Below are positions 21,591-29,828 of a DNA stretch of 37,414 nt, piece after piece. Within the stretch, counting starts at the first letter, position 1. Each line of letters opens with the position of its first letter. The notes under the pieces are model-generated. The model was not told the DNA's origin, did no database searches, and saw nothing but the letters and a program-made list of their open reading frames with translations. Both the position numbers and the translations under genes were made by a program. This DNA is from a virus: the IMG/VR virus record IMGVR_UViG_3300042465_000616, positions 1 to 37,414 of that record; one strand, given 5' to 3'.

Positions 21591-22990
21591 CCACCAATCT
21601 ATTGCACGGTTACCAGCAAAAGGCCGTTAACTTTCAATGCACTCATCCTAACTCGATGCTGTGGCTGGACATGGGTCTGGGTAAAACCGTGATCACTTTG
21701 ACTAGCATTGCGCATTTGATCCGCACTCAGTTTTTACGCGGCGTAATTATTGTGGCTCCAATCAGGGTGATCCGACTTGTTTGGCGTCAGGAGGCTGCCA
21801 AATGGGAACACACCAAGCATCTGACGTTCAGCATGATCACCGGCACTAGGGATCAGCGCACCCGTGCCCTGCTGCGTCCTGCTGATGTTTATTTGGTAAA
21901 TTACGAAAACCTGAAATGGTTATCGGAAACAATCCAAACGTACTTTATTAAGAAGAACCGTCCCTTGCCGTTTACCGGCATCGTGTGGGACGAGATCAGC
22001 AAGATGAAGAACTCGGCAACTGATCGGGTCAAGGCCACCAAGAAGATACTGGATCACTTTGTCTGGTCTACCGGACTCACCGGCACCCCGGCCAGCAACG
22101 GCTACAAAGACCTGCACGGCCAGTTCCTAGTGGTCGACAAGGGTCAGCGCCTAGGCGTGTCCAAAACGGCCTTCAGAACACGGTTCTACCGCAAGGCTGG
22201 CCCCTACAAAGAAGTGCCCTACGAGGACACCGAGGACACCATCAAGAAGCTGATTGGTGACATCACGCTTGAGATGAGCGCCGAGGACTACAACCCGCTG
22301 CCCGACTTGATGGTCAACAACATCGAGATCGAAATGCCGCCTGAACTACGGGTTCGCTACGACAAGATGGAAAAGGAGTTCTTCTTGATGCTCGACAGTG
22401 GTGCCGAGGTGGAGATGTTTAACCAGGCATCGCTGACCAACAAGTGCCTCCAGTTCTCCAATGGTGCCATGTACCCGGTGGCCGGGATGCCATTGTGGGA
22501 AGCAGTGCATGACCTGAAGCTAGAGGCTCTTGAGGACATTATTGACGAAGCCAACGGTAGCCCCATCCTGTGCTCGTATGCTTATCGGTCAGACGCCGAA
22601 CGCATCATGACGAAGTTCAAGCACCTGCGCCCTATCAATTTGACCGAGTGCAAGACCGAGTCGGCACTGGTAAACGCCATGCACCGTTGGAAGACTGGCG
22701 ACTGTGACCTGATGATTGGGCACCCCGCCAGCATGGGCCACGGCATTGACGGACTCCAGAGGAACGGCCACATCGTTGTGTGGTACGGACTCAACTGGAG
22801 CCTTGATCTTTATGACCAGATGAATGCGCGAGTACGTAGGCAGGGACAGGGCGCACCAGTCATCTGCCACCGCATCATGATGCAGGACACACTTGATCAA
22901 GCCCAAGCAATTGCCCTGGATGACAAAGCCCAGACGCAAGCTGGTTTGAGAAACGCAATAAAAGAATATAGACAGTCCAGAAAGCTGTGA
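21584..22990 (+). CDS. SNF2-type DNA helicase/translocase (468 aa)
   Basis: ATP-dependent DNA translocase of superfamily 2. Motifs in order: Q-like GYQQKAV (residues 9-15), Walker A DMGLGKT (29-35), motif Ia APIRVIR (58-64), Walker B region WDEISKMKN (135-143), motif III LTGTPASN (165-172) and motif VI QMNARVRRQGQ near 405. It has no extra N- or C-terminal domains, as in many phage SNF2 proteins. Partnered with the VRR-NUC nuclease, it probably remodels replication forks or recombination intermediates. Confidence 0.92.
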   Translation: MLTTNLLHGYQQKAVNFQCTHPNSMLWLDMGLGKTVITLTSIAHLIRTQFLRGVIIVAPIRVIRLVWRQEAAKWEHTKHLTFSMITGTRDQRTRALLRPADVYLVNYENLKWLSETIQTYFIKKNRPLPFTGIVWDEISKMKNSATDRVKATKKILDHFVWSTGLTGTPASNGYKDLHGQFLVVDKGQRLGVSKTAFRTRFYRKAGPYKEVPYEDTEDTIKKLIGDITLEMSAEDYNPLPDLMVNNIEIEMPPELRVRYDKMEKEFFLMLDSGAEVEMFNQASLTNKCLQFSNGAMYPVAGMPLWEAVHDLKLEALEDIIDEANGSPILCSYAYRSDAERIMTKFKHLRPINLTECKTESALVNAMHRWKTGDCDLMIGHPASMGHGIDGLQRNGHIVVWYGLNWSLDLYDQMNARVRRQGQGAPVICHRIMMQDTLDQAQAIALDDKAQTQAGLRNAIKEYRQSRKL

Positions 22991-23026
22991 TACACTGTGC
23001 AACACCGTAACCAACCAAGGACTGTA

Positions 23027-23182
23027 ATGAAGACAAATATGTTAACCAGAGTACGCCAGCACTTCAATTGTGCTGATGCCAAGACTAACCGGCACAATCA
23101 ACGTGCCTGGGTACGGTCCATCCGTTTCCTAGGCGACAAGTGGCTGCTGGCCGCACCTATTGCCAAACGGAGCGCGACATGA
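23027..23182 (+). CDS. Small basic early protein (51 aa)
   Basis: Starts MKTNMLTRVRQHFNCADAKT, 36 bases after the helicase gene. Ribosome site AAGG. It is very basic (many Arg and Lys) and could bind nucleic acid. It is joined to the next gene by ATGA at 23179-23182. Confidence 0.62.
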   Translation: MKTNMLTRVRQHFNCADAKTNRHNQRAWVRSIRFLGDKWLLAAPIAKRSAT

Positions 23183-23421
23183 GAATCAATGCCAAATCCG
23201 AGACACACACCTTGCCAGTGCAGTCCGACAAAGCCAATAAGCGCACACACGGCACTGAGGGGTACACACCCCGCATCAAGCGAAGGAACGAGGCAACACC
23301 GCCAACTTTAGACCTGTGGAGCCGTGACACTTACCGAGTGGGTGACGGTGAAGTTCGCGGGGCTATGCGCCCCGGCTCTGAGGATGCCATGAAGCTGCCA
23401 AGCCGGGGGTACTCGACATGA
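23179..23421 (+). CDS. Early protein of unknown function (80 aa)
   Basis: Starts MRINAKSETHTLPVQSDKAN. Polar, low in hydrophobic residues and probably partly disordered. The start at 23179 is chosen because it forms an ATGA overlap with the upstream stop; its own stop overlaps the next start the same way. No motif recognised. Confidence 0.65.
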   Translation: MRINAKSETHTLPVQSDKANKRTHGTEGYTPRIKRRNEATPPTLDLWSRDTYRVGDGEVRGAMRPGSEDAMKLPSRGYST

Positions 23422-23516
23422 CCACCTTACTCATCTCATTGCTGGCCGTCGTAGTAGTCATCGTCATCGTTGCCGGCATCTTGGTCTACATCATGAAGGA
23501 TGACAATGGATACTAA
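23418..23516 (+). CDS. Small membrane peptide (32 aa)
   Basis: Starts MTTLLISLLAVVVVIVIVAG. Residues 3-26 are an almost unbroken hydrophobic helix, followed by KDDNGY. It is coupled by ATGA to the gene before and overlaps the next by 11 bases. Single-pass early membrane peptide; role unknown. Confidence 0.6.
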   Translation: MTTLLISLLAVVVVIVIVAGILVYIMKDDNGY

Positions 23517-23607
23517 TTGGCCCTTCCCCACCCAACTGCCGGTAGCCCCGGCCAACGGCCCTGTGCCGAAGTTCAACCCTGAAAATTACGAGGATGCATT
23601 GTTATGA
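23506..23607 (+). CDS. 33-residue proline-rich peptide
   Basis: Starts MDTNWPFPTQLPVAPANGPV and ends NYEDALL. Its stop overlaps the following start as ATGA (23604-23607), which supports translation. It is proline-rich and probably unstructured. Function unknown. Confidence 0.5.
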   Translation: MDTNWPFPTQLPVAPANGPVPKFNPENYEDALL

Positions 23608-24083
23608 AACGACCAAACGAATCTGACTACACCAGCCACGTTGCATACGCCCGTGCGCTTGAAGAATATTGCGATGTGGTGGCACAACCAGCGCAGGAGC
23701 CGGTGGCGTGGATGCGTCCCAGCGAGGAAGGGTACGACTCAGCATTTCGTGACCACAGCACTGTAGTGGCTTGCACAGGCAACCCGTGGACTGGCTGGAT
23801 TCCACTTTACACCGCCCCACCCGCAGCACAGCCAGCACCTGTGCAGTTTATGGCGTCCGATGAATTGATGCCGCGCACACCAGCCGAAAAGAAGGCGTAC
23901 CTTGAAGGCGTTAGGGATGGAAAAATGTACGCCGTTCGTGATGGGCTTGCATCAGCCCCACCCGCAGCACAGCCAGAGCAGGAGACTCACAATTTCTGCC
24001 CTCGCTGCGGTAAGCGTTTGCAAGGGGTACTTGGACAACCGCAGGTTCATACCTGCACACCACCACTATGGGGGCACAAATGA
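23604..24083 (+). CDS. Early protein with zinc-ribbon end (159 aa)
   Basis: Residues 31-76 carry the EPVAWM...WIPLYTAPPAAQP pattern found in many accessory phage proteins (seen, for example, in Ea22-like proteins), of unknown role. The C-terminus has Cys132-x2-Cys135 and His149-x-Cys151, a possible zinc site. An APPAAQP linker occurs twice (71-77 and 118-124) and is encoded by a 22-base exact repeat. It is coupled to both neighbours by ATGA. Confidence 0.75.
   Translation: MKRPNESDYTSHVAYARALEEYCDVVAQPAQEPVAWMRPSEEGYDSAFRDHSTVVACTGNPWTGWIPLYTAPPAAQPAPVQFMASDELMPRTPAEKKAYLEGVRDGKMYAVRDGLASAPPAAQPEQETHNFCPRCGKRLQGVLGQPQVHTCTPPLWGHK
23814..23976. repeat. 22-base exact direct repeat within a gene
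   Basis: The same 22 bases lie at 23814-23835 and 23955-23976, encoding the APPAAQP linker twice. Recombination between them would delete 141 bases in frame (47 codons), so the locus could vary in length between strains. Confidence 0.75.
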
Positions 24084-24274
24084 ACCACACCATCAACAGC
24101 ACAGGAACCGCTGCGGTGGCAACCGACTACTACTGGATACCCATCGACGCCAACACGCCACGAGGCGTGAAGCTACAGCTACTCGGAAATGGCGGCGTGG
24201 CTGCATACGGTAACTACCAAGGTGCCCCATTCTGGAGTCACTGGGCACCATTACCTAAGAGGAAAGCAGAATGA
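24080..24274 (+). CDS. Early protein of unknown function (64 aa)
   Basis: Starts MNHTINSTGTAAVATDYYWI. The DYYWIPIDANTPRGVKLQLL and YGNYQGAPFWSHWAPLPKR blocks occur in small phage proteins of unknown function. Both ends are ATGA overlaps; the start at 24080 is preferred over an ATG 12 bases upstream for this reason. Confidence 0.68.
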   Translation: MNHTINSTGTAAVATDYYWIPIDANTPRGVKLQLLGNGGVAAYGNYQGAPFWSHWAPLPKRKAE

Positions 24275-24561
24275 ACTGCCCCAACTGCAACGCTGAAAAT
24301 ATGCGTACCACTGAGACATTTAAGACTCCCAAGGAGACTGTACGTACAAAGCAGTGTCAGGTGTGCTACTGGAAATTCACGTCGAGGGAAACTATTTCAG
24401 ACGATATCGTAATCCCACGCTCAGTGCGGAACATGAAATCTAAACGAAAGCCTGTGCCTCAGTCTTTACTGCTGCAATCCGAGCCGTCCAGCCTTTACCA
24501 AACGTCTTCCAAGTTGGTAGGTCAAGTAGAAACGACAATCGACGGCGCCCGTAGTCGTTAA
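24271..24561 (+). CDS. NrdR-like zinc-ribbon protein (96 aa), last early gene
   Basis: Starts MNCPNCNAENMRTTETFKTP. Cys3, Cys6, Cys29 and Cys32 (CPNC...CQVC) and the following YWKFTSRE match the zinc ribbon of NrdR, without its ATP-cone. It may bind DNA or RNA polymerase. It overlaps the end of the convergent endolysin gene by 122 bases; the last 40 residues may therefore be constrained by that gene. As last gene before the late block it is a candidate late regulator, which is inference. Confidence 0.72.
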   Translation: MNCPNCNAENMRTTETFKTPKETVRTKQCQVCYWKFTSRETISDDIVIPRSVRNMKSKRKPVPQSLLLQSEPSSLYQTSSKLVGQVETTIDGARSR

Positions 24562-24949
24562 TCAACTGAGTAGCGTCAAACGTATTGACGGCGGCAAGAG
24601 TCTTTGGGCCAATGTCGCCGTCAACATCTACACCAACACAAGCCTGGAGCCACTTGGCCGCACGACCTGGGCCACTGTTTACAGCAGCATCAAACACCAC
24701 GAGATCAACACCTGCTGGCAACTCGTCACCTTTGATCTTGTCCCAATACTTACGCCGGTACATTGGAGCCACTTTAACGGGGGTTAGATCGGTCATTTGA
24801 CGGACGGTGACCGGATGCCCTGTCCATTCTTCCCAGACGCGCCTAGTGACGCCTAGGTTGGTCATGCCACCTGGGTCAAGCGGATGGTCAACAAAGCCAC
24901 CCTCCTCGCGCAATACCGTTTGCAGTGCCTCGGCAAAGTTGGATTTCAT
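24440..24949 (-). CDS. Endolysin, GH108 family (169 aa)
   Basis: Peptidoglycan-cutting lysozyme (N-acetylmuramidase) that releases progeny. Residues 12-35 hold the family motif, with catalytic Glu16 in REEGGF, then DHPLDPGGMTNLGVT. The C-terminal part (about 85-115) has RAAKWLQACVGVDVDG and IGPKT, the PG_binding_3 motif. No signal peptide, so a holin is needed. The ATG overlaps the holin stop by ATGA. It is the last late gene and faces the last early gene, sharing 122 bases. Confidence 0.92.
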   Translation of the reverse strand: MKSNFAEALQTVLREEGGFVDHPLDPGGMTNLGVTRRVWEEWTGHPVTVRQMTDLTPVKVAPMYRRKYWDKIKGDELPAGVDLVVFDAAVNSGPGRAAKWLQACVGVDVDGDIGPKTLAAVNTFDATQLINDYGRRRLSFLLDLPTWKTFGKGWTARIAAVKTEAQAFV

Positions 24950-25314
24950 TTCTTGAAGCTGGCAACGATGCGGCTACCGAACAAGAAACCGAAAGCAATG
25001 TTGGCCGCTTCTAGGGCGATACCTTGGATACGCACATCGACGGGAGCATACAGGGTGCTGATGCCCACTGTAATGACCGCCAAAGCACCGATGTATCTAG
25101 CGGAAGCCCGGAGGTCTACAACCCACTGCGAGGGCTGTCCTATGGGCTTGTCGAGTTCTGCCAGTGCCTTGATCTTCTCAATCTCATTGGTGTCCAGCTT
25201 GATCTGGTCTTCGATGCTGGTGGCCTTGACGCCACCGAAGAAGTTGGTCATCAGTTGCTTGATGCCCTCGACACCCACAGGCACCAGAGCGCCAATGATT
25301 GATTCAATAATCAT
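24946..25314 (-). CDS. Holin, 3TM type (122 aa)
   Basis: Membrane protein likely to permeabilise the inner membrane at lysis. It starts MIIESIIGALVPVGVEGIKQ. There is a hydrophobic N-terminal segment, a charged middle (SIEDQIKLDTNEIEKIKALA), then YIGALAVITVGISTLYAP and AANIAFGFLFGSRIV as two further hydrophobic helices. This layout matches the holin family with three membrane spans known from phages and gene transfer agents. ATGA overlaps join it to both neighbours. The ATG at 25314 fits that coupling. Confidence 0.8.
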   Translation of the reverse strand: MIIESIIGALVPVGVEGIKQLMTNFFGGVKATSIEDQIKLDTNEIEKIKALAELDKPIGQPSQWVVDLRASARYIGALAVITVGISTLYAPVDVRIQGIALEAANIAFGFLFGSRIVASFKK

Positions 25315-25553
25315 GGTTTGTAACCGTGAGTTGTGGCCCAATTCAATACTACGTAACCGAAACCAACAACAGCAGACCAAGCTAATCCACTAAGCGTTTT
25401 TTCAATGACTGCCTTGCGGAGTTCAATACTCTGAGCTTCCTTTTGGATTGCCATCTTCACCCACCGCTGCTCATCCTGAGACAATGCGATTGTTGATTTA
25501 TTGATGGCGAAGGATATGTCAAGAACGAGTTGTTCCATTTCTTCAGGTGTCAT
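25311..25553 (-). CDS. Small lysis-cassette membrane protein (80 aa)
   Basis: Starts MTPEEMEQLVLDISFAINKS. A long charged helix is followed by a C-terminal hydrophobic span (LSGLAWSAVVGFGYVVLNWA, about 54-74). The tail is THGYKP. It may be a second holin, an antiholin or an accessory. ATG 25553 is preferred over a TTG two codons upstream. It is coupled to the 3TM holin by ATGA. Confidence 0.72.
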   Translation of the reverse strand: MTPEEMEQLVLDISFAINKSTIALSQDEQRWVKMAIQKEAQSIELRKAVIEKTLSGLAWSAVVGFGYVVLNWATTHGYKP

Positions 25554-25640
25554 GATCAAATATGCTTTCCGCTAGTGTTAATAAAAATCCAACGGCGATA
25601 TTTATTGTTTGACAAACATTCTATCAGTTGGTCAAAGGGT

Positions 25641-25862
25641 TTATTTGTCTACTTTCCCGTCCAGTTTGTCAAACACCTTGTTCATGATTTCTTTCAAGTC
25701 ACGGATGTCTTCCCGGTAATCAATTCGTGCCACATAGCTGGCTGGCATACTTCTAACATCCTGGTCAAGACGCTCAAGAGACTTGGTAATCGTGTTGAGT
25801 GTCCAGCCGCCGAAGAAGGACGCCAGCATAACGGCGCCGTTAAAGAGAACCTGATAATCCAT
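25641..25862 (-). CDS. Small membrane-anchored coiled-coil protein (73 aa)
   Basis: Starts MDYQVLFNGAVMLASFFGGW. Residues 5-24 are a membrane anchor. The remainder (RIDYREDIRDLKEIMNKVFD, then KLDGKVDK) is a charged helix. Similar one-span proteins precede endolysins in other phages without proven function. It could be an inner-membrane spanin half or a holin; no lipoprotein partner was found. Confidence 0.7.
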   Translation of the reverse strand: MDYQVLFNGAVMLASFFGGWTLNTITKSLERLDQDVRSMPASYVARIDYREDIRDLKEIMNKVFDKLDGKVDK

Positions 25863-25866
25863 AATG

Positions 25867-28317
25867 TTACTTTTTCCCGCTTGTGCTAGTGCCGCGAATC
25901 TCGACGCGGTAGGTTGGTTCTGCTAATGCGTTTTGAATTTCCTGCTCTGGTGTGAGCATGTTACGTTGGAATGCGCGGGTCTTTGGACCCTGACCACCTT
26001 TTTGGACTGGCCGGGCTTTGCTGAACCGTTCTTCCAGATCGGCAAGTTGCCCGTTCACTTTTTCACGTTCCATTAATGCTACTTGACGGGCGCGTTCTGT
26101 AGTGGCACGGGCAGCAATGGCCTCATTTGCAATGGCTTTGTCTTTGACTTTCTGGATTGTGTCAGCGATCCATTGACGGTCCATCACTTTTGCTGCAACA
26201 GCCTTATCGGACAATTTGGTAAGACCGGGGTCTACCGCTGCCAGATCAACTTTGGTCCTTTCCCAAGCCACTTTCTCAGCAGCGTCAAGATCAAACAGTT
26301 TTCCAGCAGCAACTTTGTCGGTGGCCGACTTAAGCGATGCGCCTGTGTCAGCTTGGAATATTTCAGGTGTAGCACCTTTGACACCAGCACCACCAACTTT
26401 GTAAGTGCCGGTGATGGGATCGAACTCCAACATGCTGCCAGCACCTGTAGGCTGACGGCCTGCTGCTGCTTGAGCCGCTTGCTGTTGTTCTGTCTGTTGA
26501 CCCAATGTGCGCGACATTGCAGCAGCACGGGCACGTTCAGCAGCAATAGCAGCCATCGTGGCTTCACCGCTGGGTGCACCCAATTGAGCAGGACCACCTT
26601 GAGGCATACCTGCTGTAACCTGTGCTTCTGGGCGACCAAAGATGAAGTTTGGTTGTTCACCAGGCATTACGACAGACTGAGCGTAGTTGTAGGGCACCAG
26701 ACCATTGGTCACGACATTTGGCTCTACTGGGCGCAACATGTTAACTGATGGCCGATAATCTTTGGGCATAGCGTAGGCAGCCTGATATGCTGGTGTAGCC
26801 ATTCGTTTTGCGGCCAAACCACTACCCAAACTGCCAGCGGCTGTGCCTGCAATTAAACCAGCAGTGGCTGTAATAGGTCCACCGAGAGCGCCTATTGCAG
26901 CACCAGTGGCTGCACCTATCCCAGCGCGTGACAAACGTGGCATACCTTTTACTTCGGCAGGTGTCAATGTAAAATATTCTGGAAATATTGACGCTGCTTT
27001 GGCGATATCTGATGCAACACCAGTAATCTTGCCTTGGCTTTCCTCAAACATTTTTACATATGCTTGCGGGTCAACTTTTTCCTTAGCGTAATCCAATGCT
27101 CTTGAGTGTTGATAAATTTGAGCCATCTTAGTACGCGCTGCCTGAAGTTCAGCAATCATTTTGGGATCACGAACATTGGCATCAATCAAATCCTCAAGAG
27201 CATTTGCAATACCCATACGGGCGTCAGCAGCAGCTACGTCTGACGGTGGGGGGTTGTTCCCCTTATCGCGTGATTTGTAAACGTTTTGCGCTTCTCTGCG
27301 TAGTTGCCGAATGTCATCAACAACCAAAGCACCAGACCTGCCTTGGTTAATCTTACTCACAGCATCGTCAATTAGACGGCTTACAGCAGCAGTACTTGCT
27401 TCACCACCAATCAATGCCGGACCACGCAACGATTCGATTGATTGAACAACGTCAGCATCCGGGGTCAAACTGGATATCTTACGAACCGACTCGTATGGTG
27501 CGCTTTGTTTGTCCAATGCTGTTTCAATTGCGCTTGCATTCAATCGTTCGCTAGGCGCCAAACCTAAATCTTTGCGAACCTTGTCGGTAACAGCAACCTC
27601 ATTCTTTTTGGCAAATACTTCTTGCATCTCAGGGCCAATAAATTTGCCCTTTATCAGATTGCTAACTGTGGGATTCGATACGGCTGGCGGTACAGCACCA
27701 CCGAGGCGTTGAGCAGCCTGTGCAGCGTCGATTGTGGGAGCGTTTGCATAACTTTCGGTAGCACGAGCTTCCTGAATCCGGGCAGCACGACCCGCAAGTG
27801 CTTGGTTAACTGCACCGCCTACCAGTTGACCTTCTGCCCGAGCAACATCACCAACAGCACGGGCTGCTGGTGCAAGAGTTCCAGTTGGTCCACCCATTCG
27901 AAGTCCAGCAAAAGGCGGGACCATCTCACCAATAGCTTGCACATTGCGTTGTGCTTCTGGTGTGCGGGGCTGATAGAACTGTTGCTGTACCCGTTGTCCA
28001 AACTGGGCGGCAGCAGCTTTACCTTGTGGGGTAAATGCTTGACCCTGGGTCAGTTCATAACCAAGTTGGGCGATGGGGGCAACCACACCACCAACAGCAC
28101 CACCAACCATTGCGGGGATCGTTTCAATGTTTCCCATCGCACGTTCAAACATGGAACGCTCAGGTGCAGCAGTAGGTGTCAGATTTGCACCAGGTTCAGT
28201 TGGGATACCAGTGACGCCTTGACGACCAACAGGTACACCGCTGCTAACTTGCCCAGATGCCTTAGCCTCCAGTTCAGCCATGCGGCGCAATGCCGTCAGT
28301 TCTTCACGAGGGTCCAT
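25867..28317 (-). CDS. Ejection protein, gp16-like by position (816 aa)
   Basis: Internal virion protein delivered into the host with the DNA. It sits third in the series that corresponds to P22 gp7, gp20 and gp16, and is longer than P22 gp16 (609). It has glycine-rich hydrophobic segments at about 70-92 and 463-505 (AGIGAATGAAIGALGG, ATAGLIAGTAAGSLGSGLAA) that could insert in a membrane. Long Ala/Gln/Glu helical stretches lie around them. No lytic transglycosylase motif was seen. The function comes from gene order and composition more than from sequence similarity. Confidence 0.72.
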   Translation of the reverse strand: MDPREELTALRRMAELEAKASGQVSSGVPVGRQGVTGIPTEPGANLTPTAAPERSMFERAMGNIETIPAMVGGAVGGVVAPIAQLGYELTQGQAFTPQGKAAAAQFGQRVQQQFYQPRTPEAQRNVQAIGEMVPPFAGLRMGGPTGTLAPAARAVGDVARAEGQLVGGAVNQALAGRAARIQEARATESYANAPTIDAAQAAQRLGGAVPPAVSNPTVSNLIKGKFIGPEMQEVFAKKNEVAVTDKVRKDLGLAPSERLNASAIETALDKQSAPYESVRKISSLTPDADVVQSIESLRGPALIGGEASTAAVSRLIDDAVSKINQGRSGALVVDDIRQLRREAQNVYKSRDKGNNPPPSDVAAADARMGIANALEDLIDANVRDPKMIAELQAARTKMAQIYQHSRALDYAKEKVDPQAYVKMFEESQGKITGVASDIAKAASIFPEYFTLTPAEVKGMPRLSRAGIGAATGAAIGALGGPITATAGLIAGTAAGSLGSGLAAKRMATPAYQAAYAMPKDYRPSVNMLRPVEPNVVTNGLVPYNYAQSVVMPGEQPNFIFGRPEAQVTAGMPQGGPAQLGAPSGEATMAAIAAERARAAAMSRTLGQQTEQQQAAQAAAGRQPTGAGSMLEFDPITGTYKVGGAGVKGATPEIFQADTGASLKSATDKVAAGKLFDLDAAEKVAWERTKVDLAAVDPGLTKLSDKAVAAKVMDRQWIADTIQKVKDKAIANEAIAARATTERARQVALMEREKVNGQLADLEERFSKARPVQKGGQGPKTRAFQRNMLTPEQEIQNALAEPTYRVEIRGTSTSGKK

Positions 28318-28319
28318 AA

Positions 28320-29798
28320 TTATTTCCCAAATCGTTTGCGAAGTGCGTCTAACTCGGTTTGTTCCGCTTGGGACAGTTTACCACCGGCTGCGGGTGTCGC
28401 AGCGGGTGCAGCAGCAGGTTTACCAGCAACAGATGGGGTTTCCTCATATGTAAGATCAAACTTGTCCTGCATGTTCTTAGAAAGCACACGTGCTTGGCGA
28501 ACAACATCGCGCATCTGTTCGTCAAGATTTCCAGCAGTTGGCTTAATTGCTTGAACAGCGTCTGAAACCATTTGCCATTCTTGAACTGCCATGTTTCCAA
28601 GTTTGCCTTCTTGCGATGCAATTGCGCGCCCAAGTGCCTTGATTTTCCCCTTAAACGTTTCTAACTTTTGTTCTGCTTTGGCTGCCTCACCTGTTGGAAG
28701 TGAGGGCAACATACCAGTGTAGCCCGTAATGCCACCTAAACCCGGATGCGGTTTAACGCCCTTAACCGGATTACCAACCAACTCGTCAGTTAACTTTTCC
28801 AGTTCATTTGCGGTATCAGTTGCCGATTTAATTTTTGATGTGTCGTTTGCAAAATCTTTTTTGTACGCTTGTTTTTGCAAATCTGTCATTGGTTTGCTTG
28901 CGGCAGGGCCGCCAGGTATCGGTTCTAATTCCCCAGTTGGGGTAACTCGATAGCCAGAGGGTGCCTTTGCAACACCGGCACCGGGTGGACGACTGGCTTG
29001 TGCAATCCGTATTCTTTGAGCCTCCTCAAGCGGCGTAAGCATTCGCTCTTGTCGTTGGGCATCACGATAAGCCTGATACCCAGCCTGCGTGGGTGGGTAA
29101 CCCAGTGCCCGCATCGTAACAATTTCTGGTGTATCAGATGTTTTGGACGCCAATGCGATATCTCTGTCCAATGCACCGGCTGCCGCAATACTTTGCGTTG
29201 TACCCATTGCCAATAATTGATCACGCTTACGGCGCATCTCATTGATAGCGCCTTGATCTAAACCAGCAGTTGGTGCCAATGCATTCACGGGTGCGGCAGG
29301 TGCGGCGGCAGCAGGTGCCAACGCATTCATGGTCGCAACAGGTGCCGGAGCATTTGGATCAAACGTGCCGCTGCCCATTGCACCAGGTGTGACTGATGTT
29401 CGAATAGTTGGAGCAGCCGATGGGGCACCGCCGCCCATGATGTTGGCAAATTGTTTTTGCTCAAGAACCTTTTGCTTAATTTTTGAACCAAGGTCCACAT
29501 AATGTTGTATGCCGGAAGCAATCATTGCGTCAGCATTTGACTCAAGGTCTGGTGATTTACCATTTGCAACAAACTGTTCTTGCATTTTGGTGAGTGCGTC
29601 ACGATCACGTTGCAGTTGGTCCATCTGCATTTGTGTGTGTCGCTGTGTCAATTCAGCACCAGCCATTTGCTGTTTACTGGCTGCTAGTTGCTGCTGTGCG
29701 AGTTCATTTTTCTGCACTTGTTCTTGGGCCTGCTGGCGCCCGGCCATAAACTGACCACCGACATTTACCGGCTGAAGGATTCCGAAATTAAGTGCCAT
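28320..29798 (-). CDS. Ejection protein, gp20-like by position (492 aa)
   Basis: Internal virion protein, similar in size to P22 gp20 (471). The first 110 residues are a Gln-rich coiled coil (QQAQEQVQKNELAQQQLAAS, QMQMDQLQRDRDALTKMQEQ). The middle (about 120-200) is Ala/Pro-rich, and the C-terminal half is helical (GEAAKAEQKLETFKGKIKAL, VRQARVLSKNMQDKFDLTYE). It starts 30 bases after the gp7-like gene. No enzymatic motif. Confidence 0.73.
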   Translation of the reverse strand: MALNFGILQPVNVGGQFMAGRQQAQEQVQKNELAQQQLAASKQQMAGAELTQRHTQMQMDQLQRDRDALTKMQEQFVANGKSPDLESNADAMIASGIQHYVDLGSKIKQKVLEQKQFANIMGGGAPSAAPTIRTSVTPGAMGSGTFDPNAPAPVATMNALAPAAAAPAAPVNALAPTAGLDQGAINEMRRKRDQLLAMGTTQSIAAAGALDRDIALASKTSDTPEIVTMRALGYPPTQAGYQAYRDAQRQERMLTPLEEAQRIRIAQASRPPGAGVAKAPSGYRVTPTGELEPIPGGPAASKPMTDLQKQAYKKDFANDTSKIKSATDTANELEKLTDELVGNPVKGVKPHPGLGGITGYTGMLPSLPTGEAAKAEQKLETFKGKIKALGRAIASQEGKLGNMAVQEWQMVSDAVQAIKPTAGNLDEQMRDVVRQARVLSKNMQDKFDLTYEETPSVAGKPAAAPAATPAAGGKLSQAEQTELDALRKRFGK

Positions 29799-29828
29799 GA
29801 TTAACGTCCTATGTAAGTTTCGGTGTCA

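Noticed and set aside
26083-26748. Plus-strand open frame of 221 codons
   Set aside because: Antisense to the gp16-like gene, with an unnatural Cys/Ser-rich composition.
27622-28554. Long plus-strand open frame of 310 codons
   Set aside because: It lies antisense to the gp16-like and gp20-like genes, is rich in Cys and Ser, and has no ribosome site or recognisable domain. It is a shadow of the biased coding strand.
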